From the NCBI GenBank assembly GCA_965153455.1, contig OZ234500.1, positions 7,130,001 through 7,194,000 of the forward strand: DNA of 64,000 bases. The letters run 5' to 3'. This document shows, piece by piece, positions 46,901 to 55,646 of this stretch (the stretch's first letter is position 1; each line of letters begins with the position of its first letter). The notes under the pieces are model-generated. The model had not been told where the DNA came from and searched no databases. It saw nothing but the letters and a program-made list of their open reading frames with translations. The position numbers and the translations under genes are program-made. This DNA is from Sphagnum compactum. Lineage: Eukaryota; Bryophyta; Sphagnopsida; Sphagnales.

Positions 46901-49330
46901 TTCAATTTTGGGTGGTTTTCACATTACACAAGCCACTCATGATTTTGTTGAGTGGGCAAATCCCACTAAATACTCACCAAAGTGGTCATGCAATGGGAGG
47001 CAATGGTGATTTAGGAATTTTTTGTGTGAAATGCCTTTGGGCATGGCTGAAAATTTTCCATTCCACTTTTCAAACCACTTGAGTGGTTTTTCCTAATGGT
47101 CATTCCGGGCATTGTACACAAGGTTAACCACCTTACAAAGTAGGTAAATAGCCACCATGTAAGTTAAATGCCACATGTTTATACTTAAGTTTGATGTAGC
47201 CACTGGGTAACATAGAAATGAATACTATGTAATTATAGGTAGAAATATATCTAGGCTAAATTAAATATATTTAGGTCATGTTTCGTTAACTTAACATAGG
47301 TATGACCTAGTTAAAATATTTAAGTTATGCCTAGGCTAAAGTAATCAATTTGTATTTAGGTAAGGTAGAATAGGATATGTATTTAAATTATGTCTATTGT
47401 AGCCTATAACTAAGTTAGGTATGTCATAATTTATGCATAGGCTAGAAGTACATCATTACTTATGTACTAAGGCTAGGTACCAATATATGATTTTTATGTA
47501 CCTACTTAGGTATATAATGATTTATACTTACGTTAAGGTAGGCTAAACCTACTTAATTACACATAATTAGCCTAAGTATAGCTAGTTTATACCAACCTGG
47601 TCTATACATACTTAAGTTATATGTATTTAATTTGTATGTACATAGCCTCTACATACCAACTGAATACATACCTAGCTTTACATATAAGCTACATTACTTA
47701 AATAACTTACCTTACTTTGCTTATACCTTACGTATACCACTATGCCAAAACTTGACATTTATGATTAGTACAAATATGACTAGTGACCATTTTTTAGTCA
47801 TATGGTCATATATGCCATGTTTTTGTGATTAGTTGTATGCTTGTAACCATGGATATGACTACATGACAAAAAGTCTTCATAGATAGGACTACATGACTAA
47901 AAATCTTTTTCACGAACATCATATAATTATTTAATAATATACATTTTTTTGAAACATTAAAAACTTGTGAATTAAAAGGGAAAAAAAACTAGAAGGTAAA
48001 CATAAGTATATACATCATAAGCATATTATAATCTTGTAGACGATCAAACACATAATTAATGCACAAATAAATAATTAATACTTTATAATTTCTAAACCTT
48101 TTATTTTAGAATCATTAATTATTTATGTGAATTTTTGGATAGTGCCTAAAAACAAATTTGGGGGAAATAATTTTTGAAAAAATTCTCAAAAAATGGAAAA
48201 CAAATTGCCAAAGTTTTTGAAACCATAAAATCAAATAAAAACTTTATGCTTAGAATATAATTAAAACATTCAAATTGGGACTCTTACTCAAAAGTTTATT
48301 TAAATGAATATCTTTTTTGAAAATTTTGACATTAAATAATGAAATATATTCTTATTACTAATATCCAAAAAATTTCAAAAGAAATCCACATGCTCCAAAA
48401 TGGCATTGTTTTTCATGCTTCTATTGTATGTGTAACAAATAACATAAAATTTGATCTTTATTCATTTATCAAAGTATTTGGTCAAAACACTTGAATTTTT
48501 TCAATGTGAACTTGGATTTTTAATGATTTATATCAAATCACATTTAATGAACTGAAAATAACATAAAAAATAAGATTAAATTTACTACTCATAATAAAAT
48601 TTATTAAAAGTTATGAAATTAAAAAAATATGTGTACAAATTAATAATTATGAAATTTAAATAATTTAATACTTTTTATAAAATTTTAAAATGTTGTAAAT
48701 AATATTATATGTTTCATAGATAACATATTTCATTTACGAATATTTTCTATAATTAAAATAAATATAACACAAAATTTATACAGATTTTATAGATTCATTA
48801 TATTTTAAGAGGTGGGGAAATTATATATATACCAAAAAAAAACCATGTTGATTTTAATTTTTTTATTTACAAAAAGAAATTATGAAAAAAAAGAAAAAAA
48901 AACTTCAAGATATGATTGTTGTTCAAATGTAGGAAATAATGAAGATTCAAATGCATTTTCAGTCAAATTACTTGATATTTTGATTTTAAATATTTTATAG
49001 ATGTGTAGATTTTGGAAAATTTTCTAAAAATGAAATATATTTATTTTCATTTGGACAAAGTATGAAAAAGATAATAATGATCAAAGTTAAGTAATTGTGT
49101 ATGGGACAAAGGATGATGTGAAATAATGTTGTAAATTTATCCCATATCCTTTGTCAACAAGTTGAACTTTGTAAACTATATAACTAGATGAAAAAGTATT
49201 TGTCCACACACAATATATGCACTAAATATACTCAAAGTGCAAATGTTACTTGTGATGAACCAATAAAAAAGGCTTGTCACCAAAAAATAAATAAGATCCT
49301 ATTTACCTGCTTACCTAACTAAGTGGCTTA
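46901..49330. other. AT-rich gene-free stretch
   Basis: No coding homology. From 47.2 to 47.75 kb the sequence is built of loosely repeated TAGGT/ACCTA phrases. A CACTATGCCAAAACTTGAC stretch at 47740 resembles one end of a CACTA element, but I found no matching opposite end. From 47.9 to 49.2 kb it is extremely AT-rich. Confidence 0.45.
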
Positions 49331-50330
49331 TATTTAAGCCTAGTTTTGTTGCAACCCTAGCCTTGGCTCGCGACCAAGGCAAGGGGGTCGCAAGTGTGCG
49401 GGCCTATAAGTAGACCCAGGAGTCATATCACATGCTCCCGGGAGTGCAAAGAGTGTGAGAGAATGAACCCTCACACTCCCAAGTGAACTCCCATGTTGGG
49501 AGTTGGTGAGAGTGGAGTCCCAAAAGGACTCTCGAAACTTCAGAGAGCGTTTTGAGGGGTCAAAACTCAATGGCTTGTTGCGCTCTTTATATCAATGGAA
49601 AGCTCTTGAAGTGTAGATGTCTAAAATGGGCTCGCATTGCTCATTTGGACATCTGAAACACAAGTTATGGCCAAAAGAAGGCCCGGGAGTCGAACTCCCG
49701 GGAGTCCGCCAATTTTGACTCCCGACCACTAAAAGTCAGGAATCGACCCGAAATACTTCTCTGCAGAAAACGTGCGACATACCGTTGGAAAGGTCTTGAC
49801 GAGACCTACAACTTTGCTTCAGACGGCAACTCAATCGGAGGTCTGCTCCGAAAGTTATGAGGCTTCAAAGTCGCGGGAGTCCAAAGTTGCGCGATTTCGG
49901 GACTCCCACGCGGGAGTCCCGGGACAAAAAGGCCATTTGGATGCCACCCCCGCGACGAGTCACAGAGTATACTATAGGGAGTAAGGTGGTGGCTTACTCC
50001 CGAGCCCGGGGTGTGGTGTGTCAAAGTGAGTCCGAGTTCACCCGTGGCTGTCCCAACACCAAAAGGACCCAGAATGAGTTCTAACCACTTTGTGTGGTTT
50101 CATGCAGGCCCGTGTGAGTGAGTAAAGCTTGTCAACTCTTCCTAGTCTATCCCGGGACTTCTACCACACCCCTCTCACCCCCCTCTAGTGCTAGAAGTCG
50201 GGAGCGTGCTCCAAGTTCCAATTCCTTCCGCATTGCCACACACTTGGACCCTCAAGTGGGTCCACTAGGAACTTGGGAGTGCGTCAAGTTTAGTGGCCTA
50301 GCTTTAGATGCAACTTAGGAAAGGATAAAA
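49331..50330 (+). repeat. GC- and CpG-rich LTR-like repeat
   Basis: A sharp island of GC-rich sequence with many intact CpGs inside AT-rich DNA. It has multiple palindromes around CTCCCGGGAG (49435-49445, a perfect CCCGGGAGT-CGA-ACTCCCGGG at 49682-49702, and more near 49905-49925). It shares a 200-base segment with the right edge of the window (63804-64000), including CTTTATATC.TTGGAAAG and GTGTAGATGTC.AAAATGG. Conserved, repeated non-coding sequence of this kind suggests an LTR or leader of a retrotransposon. I could not define TG...CA ends or a target duplication. ORFs inside it have no motif. Confidence 0.55.
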
Positions 50331-50504
50331 TGTAGGTTCCTAGGGTAGGTCTAGGTTGCCTACGCCTACTTTAGGTGCCTAGGTTTAAGTTTAATTGCTT
50401 AGGTTTTAGATTCTAAGTTCTTAGAACTAGGCTTAGGTGCATAAACTTAAACTTTAGGTTCCAAAACCTAGGTACTTAGTTTAAGGCCCATTTTAGGCTT
50501 AATT

Positions 50505-50700
50505 TTAGGTCATTTAAATTTTAACCATGTGGCATAACCTAAGTGGTTATTGTTTAAATGTCATGTCACCTAACTTAAGTGGCCAATGTTTAAATGCCCT
50601 ATGACTCGGCTTGGGTGGCCAATGTTTAAATGCCACATGGCCTGACTGGGTGATTAATGTTTAAATGCCACGTGAGATAACTTAGGTGGTCAATATCTAA
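50505..50700 (+). repeat. 36-bp tandem repeat, about five copies
   Basis: Units start at about 50505, 50541, 50577, 50613, 50648 and 50684. Each carries the core GTGG.CAATGTTTAAATGCCA with small differences. The spacing is 36, 36, 36, 35 and 36 bases. One copy contains CACGTG. Confidence 0.85.
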
Positions 50701-50990
50701 TCAAAACTATATTTGACCAATCAATTAGGGCTTGACCAATCACCTAATGACCACTGCACAAAACCACCCATAGAACAAGTATTTATACATATGCTACCCG
50801 AACACCCAAAAAAAAACCACACAAAAGTAAATTGAACCAAACCACCCAATCACCTATTTAGTGGTTTCCTTATCTGACTAGGAACCAAACACTACTCTAA
50901 ACCACTAAGCCGACTGAAAACCCAATATAGTGGCACTTTTGTAAAATGAGTGGTTTGCATAATGGTATGATCACATGTTTTTTAGTAACA
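50701..50990. other. intergenic, no gene
   Basis: ACC-rich stretch with CCAATCACCTAATGACCACT and AAACCACTAAG phrases and one TATTTATACATATG TATA-like motif at about 50779. It could be LTR-derived. Nothing else is supported. Confidence 0.35.
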
Positions 50991-50991
50991 T

Positions 50992-52225
50992 TTGCATGTA
51001 GGACATACTTATAAACAATTTATTAATCCAATGGTTGGAGGAATTGTAGTAGTTGAAGGAACAAACAAATGCAAGAGAATGGGTTGGTATGTAGCAAGTG
51101 GCATCGTCCTCAACAATTTTCCTACACACCATGGAAAATTTCAAGCTTTCTTACTTCCCGCACTCTTAGAGATGAAACATTATGAAAGAAATATCAATCT
51201 TTCCATTTAGAGAAAAGTCATTACCCATAGAGGAACTAAGCTTGAGAGCGTCACATGAAAGAATAATCAAATGGGTTAGGGTTATTGAAATGGACAAAAT
51301 CCTTGACAAACTACCCTTCTTGTTTTGTTATAGAAGACAACAAAACTAGAACTTGACCCTAATGGTTGGGTTTGGTATGGACCACATGGTTGCATGATGA
51401 ATTACTCTTCAAAGAAAAGAAATTGTTGAATGACAGAAAGAGTTTCAAGAGTCTCTAACGGATGATTCTAAAAAAGTGGGACCCAATCTTACTTTGGACT
51501 TTCCAATTTAGATGGAATGATGTTTGGTTAAATGTGAGAGCCAAAACAATTCAGGGTTCATATGGGTGGTGGGCATAAAGTTCTAATAGTAAACGTGTGG
51601 TGTGCCAAGGTGAGATCAAACATAAACAATTGTTGCATTGTGTGCAACCTACAAACCCCTAAAACTCTATATCATCATTTCAAGGCATGCCTTTGTGCAC
51701 AAATGACATAGACATGTGCATTCACATTTGTATAAGCTGATATTTCCTGCCAATGTAGGTAAGCCATGGAAGGGGATGGACATGGAATATTGTCTATTTA
51801 ACAAGGATTTGCTTAAAAGGATCCGCCAATGCAGCTTCAATTCAACATTGGTTCCTGGAGTGATTCTAAGATATATTTGAAACGATAGGAATGACCTCAC
51901 AATCAATGGTAATAGATGGAGTAACATGAACTTAACTAAGCCAACATGAGCAGGTCTAAACGACTATGATGGATGAGGTTTGCAAAACAGCTTGAAAAAG
52001 ATTGATAAGTTGCCTTTGGCAGGACAAGATTTCTTAGTGAAATTTGTTTAGACTTGGGCCCAGATCATGTGTTATGCTCCAAGGATGGAAAGAAGGTTAG
52101 GTGGTCTTATCAAATTCCTAGGCCACGTAGTTAGTCTTTTGTCTTGGTTGGGTTTCTCCCTATGTTCTTGTTTCTCCTTTCTCCAATGGATCTTGTCCAT
52201 TTGTGTTCTTTTTTACAAGAAAAAA
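50992..52225 (+). pseudogene. probable LINE ORF2 C-terminal region
   Basis: + strand frames resemble the C-terminal part of plant LINE proteins. A zinc-finger-like PLCTNDIDMCIHIC stretch lies at about 51686-51725. A GWTWNIVYL-type segment follows, then a W-x5-I-x3-DRND-like region (about 51860-51905) and DKLPLAGQDFLVKFV (about 52000-52045). The end at 52200-52225, a T-run followed by ACAAGAAAAAAAGAG, resembles LINE 3' tails. All frames are broken. It may be the displaced end of LINE-A, which stops at about 46.9 kb in the same orientation, or a separate copy. Confidence 0.4.
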
Positions 52226-52460
52226 AGAGAAAAAAAGAAGGTTGTGAGGAGAATACAAGAAATTCCTTTGTGAGCTTGACATATAATGATAAAGATAATG
52301 ATGAAACAATCTTAAATCTAAATTATTTTTTTCCCTTTATATATAACCTTGAAATTACTTTAAAAAGTAGTTAGGCTGGGCTGATATTAGCACCAATAAA
52401 GATTTATGGGGGGCTTGGGTTCAGCAGCCCATGGCAAATAAGAGGTTGAGGTGGTTGGAG

Positions 52461-52497
52461 GGGTTTAGGGTTTTAGGGTTTAGGGTTTAGGGTTTAC
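52461..52497 (+). repeat. interstitial telomere-type tract (TTTAGGG)n
   Basis: GGGTTTAGGGTTTTAGGG followed by two perfect TTTAGGG units and a partial one gives about five units of the Arabidopsis-type plant telomere repeat, one with an extra T. It is flanked by ordinary sequence on both sides, so it is not a chromosome end. Confidence 0.9.
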
Positions 52498-52739
52498 CTC
52501 CATCTACACATGGACAATCTCTCCAACCTTCTTTGTCGTATGGTAGTTTTTAGTTTAAGGTAAAGCCCTTGGGTGAGGGCATTTTCAAACTGAGGGGCCT
52601 GGGATAAGACAATAGTCAAGTCGGACCCACATTTTTGGTATGTACCCCACCCATGGGCTTTACCCATTGTAAAGCACAAGGCTAAAGTTATTTTGAACCT
52701 AAACATATGCAGATAGGAAAGGGTTCTTACACCTACTCC

Positions 52740-52865
52740 ATTTAAGAGTGAGATAGATCTTACACCTATAAGTAAGGCATAGTTTCCCTTAAGAAGAGTG
52801 GGATGGATCTTACATTTATAAGTAAGCATAGTTTTCCTCTCACGCCTAAGGAGTAGGCATAAGAT
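52740..52865 (-). repeat. short tandem duplication, about 55 bp, two copies
   Basis: TTAAGAGTGAGATAGATCTT with ACACCTATAAGTAAGGCATA and GTTTCCCTTAAG is followed by AAGAGTGGGATGGATCTTAC, ATTTATAAGTAAGCATAG and TTTTCCTC. The copies differ at several positions. The minus-strand ORF over it (52494-52868) is repeat-driven and not a gene. Confidence 0.65.
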
Positions 52866-52869
52866 CACT

Positions 52870-53515
52870 ATTCTTTTCGAAGAAGTATTAAGGGTGTGAA
52901 TATTAGGTACCTTCCAAAGACAAGAGGAATTTTCTCCTAGTGCTTTACATTGGTTATAATGTTTCTTACATTCTTAACCCTGGTTAACTCTGGCCCTCCC
53001 ATTGGATCTTTTAAAAGGTAAAGAAGCGCCAATAAAGAAAAAGAAGTTATGTAAAGGACTATTATTACCAAGCATAAAAGATGGCTGGGTATCTTGAGCC
53101 TCACAATGGATGTGAGAGCTAACAAAGGATTAAAAAAAAAATGCAAGCTCTTTCTTTTTGGAAGCTAGTGAACACCGACATAGAACCCACCCACAACTGA
53201 CCAACATTGGTTGAAACACAATTTGTGTAGGATAAAAAAAGCCTTGGGAGCAGGACAAGAGGGTGGAGCCCAAGGTCCAGGGGCTTGCCCTAATCACTTG
53301 CTCTCTCAAGGCCTTTATCCCTTGGAATCTGTGAGGTGGGCTTGTGCAATAGAGCCCCTCTCACCTTTGTAGTATGAGAAATGGTGAGAGGGCCCACTAT
53401 ATGGACCCACCTCATTGGTGGAGGGTTTCAGTGTCCAAGTTATTATGGGGGAAGAGGGATGGGTGACACTACACACCTATTTCATCAAACAATTAGGTAC
53501 TAAAGAAATGAGCTT
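52870..53515. other. intergenic, no gene
   Basis: Mixed composition and no coding family. A (GTG)-rich and CCTC-rich stretch lies at 53.25-53.45 kb. Nothing further is supported. Confidence 0.45.
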
Positions 53516-53518
53516 GAC

Positions 53519-53742
53519 ATCAACATGGTCCCATGTTTGGTGAAAATGGGACCATGTTGATTATTTCTAGAGATTAGAAAAATTGATTAGAAATTAGAAA
53601 AATTGATTAGACCATGTTGATTGTTTTCTAATTTCTATTTTAATAATTGGACATCAACATGGTCTAAATTATTTTGGTCTATATAGAAAATAGGACCCAA
53701 TAATCTCTAGAAATTATTGGGTCCTATTTTCACCAAACATGG
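53519..53742. repeat. cluster of nested perfect inverted repeats
   Basis: Several perfect hairpins lie within 224 bases. A 16-bp stem at 53519-53534/53546-53561 (ATCAACATGGTCCCAT) has an 11-base loop. A 16-bp stem at 53689-53704/53713-53728 (AATAGGACCCAATAAT) has an 8-base loop. A 14-bp pair at 53608-53621/53653-53666 contains the same ATCAACATGGTC motif. A long-range 17-bp pair (CCATGTTTGGTGAAAAT) at 53531-53547/53726-53742 encloses most of the others. Alternative folds compete. Confidence 0.88.
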
Positions 53743-53744
53743 GT

Positions 53745-55160
53745 TATCCGGAAAATAGTACCCCAAACTATGGGTACTATGGGCCCTAGTTTGGCCAAAG
53801 ACTGAGGACGTAAGCAAAAGTCACGTTGAACATGAATACACACCGGAATAAAAGAGGGGACCAATATGGTTTTCACATCTAAATTGATCCTCCCATGAGT
53901 TTCACACCGAGTGTTTGGATTTTCTGGATTTTCCTTACCTCATATTCTTCATTAATTCAAAGTCTTTGTCAGAATAAGATCCTGCAAAAATCTTCTGAAC
54001 TTGGTTACCAAGTTTCACTCACTATTGAAATGGGGATTGAAATGGGGATTGAAATAGGGTCAAACTAGGGCCTAAAGACAGGGTGGTAACTTCAACAAAT
54101 AAGTTTATCAAACACATGCCAAAGAAAAACAATTTAATTTTCCAACATGACCCCCATTTTGATTCTACTAGAGCTTGTTCTTCTTTCTTTTCACCAAAAC
54201 AAACATTAAGTCACATGCAGCCAAACAAAAATAAACACTTCTTTCATTTCAACTTGACCCTCCTATTTTTTGGCTTGTAGAAATTAGGGTTTGTTCTTCC
54301 CTATTTGCAATCCACAAACATTGCACAGTCAAAGAAAAAACACCTCAACTCAACTTCTCAACATGGTCACAATTATTTATTCAGTGTTCCTTTTCCAGCA
54401 CATTTTGTCATTTTGGACCCAAAAATTAGGGAAATTTAAGGGGAAAAGATGTTCTTCTTCTAGTTTAAATTCAACTAAAATTTCTAATTATGGAAAAATT
54501 GAGCCAAATTTTCAACATAAAAAAATTTGAAAGAAAATTTAAAAACCCCGTAGTAACATGGCTTCCCAACCAAGATCTCAGTTTCTTCCTAATTTCCACT
54601 AGATATAGGATACATACATTTACATGACCAAAATTATAAAATTATAAAACACATTAAAAAAATTATTTAAAAAAAAAAAAAAAAACCCCCCCACCTTCAC
54701 TTCCAACATAGGCCCTCATGCCCTCATGACTTTACTTCTAGAGATTGTTTTCTTCCTAGCCATCCCAGTGATGGCACTTGTTACTCCAAAAAAGGAAAAG
54801 GAAAACAAATTGAAAACAAATAAAAAAGGGGGGCTGGGTAGTTGAGTTGGGTTGGGGGTGGGGGGAGTGAGGGGGTAGACGACTTGTGCACACGCACGAG
54901 CAATGACGACAGCACTTTTTGTACAGTGCCCTCTTTGCCACTACAGCTTTCCCGTTTGTCGTGGAATCCGTTTTTGTTTGCGTCGCTCCAGATCGACTTC
55001 TGTTACAATCGAAGATTCTGAAGACGTTTAGAGGCGGCAGTTGTTGTTGCAAGCTTGGGCCTTGTAGCAACTAATGGGCTGCGAGAATTTCAGGAATAGA
55101 GTTTGGAAGTGATGCGAGTCTCTGAGGTTAAGAAACCAGCACAAGAGCTGCTGCAGAATC
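53745..55160. other. intergenic, upstream of the SDR gene
   Basis: No coding family. A long A run with an adjacent CCCCCC tract lies at 54668-54691. A triplet GGGATTGAAAT repeat (three near-copies) lies at 54030-54057. The part from about 54.85 kb onward is more GC-rich and may be promoter or 5' transcribed region of the SDR gene. Confidence 0.45.
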
Positions 55161-55161
55161 C

Positions 55162-55215
55162 TCATCATCATCATCTTCTTCTTCTTCTTCTTCTTCTTCT
55201 TCTCATTCTTCTTCA
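55162..55215 (+). repeat. (CAT)n(CTT)n microsatellite
   Basis: CATCATCATCAT runs directly into about ten CTT units. It lies about 450 bases upstream of the SDR start codon. It generates spurious Leu- or Lys/Met-rich ORFs on both strands. Confidence 0.9.
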
Positions 55216-55431
55216 CATGGAGCATATGGCTGCAGTTTTTGTTACTGATGTTGTTGTAACTGTTGTTGCAATAGCGAAAGTGTATGAGAAAAAACAGCGC
55301 CACATGAAAGAGAGCTTCACAAGTTGTTTAAGGTGTTGAAGTACTTGCAATAACAACAACTTTAAACCCAAAAAAACACCCAACAACTGATACTGACTTC
55401 CAAGATCCAGTCTTGTTGTATTTGTTGTTGA

Positions 55432-55476
55432 ACTCCTCCTCCTCCTCCTCCTCCTCTTCTTCTTCTTCTTCTTCTT
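55432..55476 (+). repeat. (CTC)n(CTT)n microsatellite
   Basis: About seven CTC (CCT) units switch to about eight CTT units, 170 bases upstream of the SDR start codon and probably within the 5' untranslated region. CTT-rich elements downstream of transcription starts are common in plant 5' leaders. The Glu-run ORF on the minus strand is an artefact of it. Confidence 0.9.
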
Positions 55477-55646
55477 GGGCGCCATCTAGTGCAGCATCCG
55501 TTATCAATTGTTGCTTGTAGTTAGTTAGTCTATAGAGAGCATTTTGATTTGAAGCTCTTTTTTTTGGTGTGTGTTTTGTAGTATAGTTGCTGATGATGCG
55601 CCGCTGATTACCACTGAGATTTGAACTGAAGGCGCAAATTAGTATC

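Noticed and set aside
47738-47900. Another CACTA element starting CACTATGCCAAAACTTGAC
   Set aside because: I could not find the complementary right end or a 3-bp duplication; a single end is not enough.
52461-52497. A chromosome end
   Set aside because: The telomere-type tract is only about five units and is flanked by unrelated sequence on both sides.
55213-55485. Lys/Arg/Glu-run ORFs on the minus strand upstream of the SDR gene
   Set aside because: Direct translations of the CTT and CTC microsatellites.
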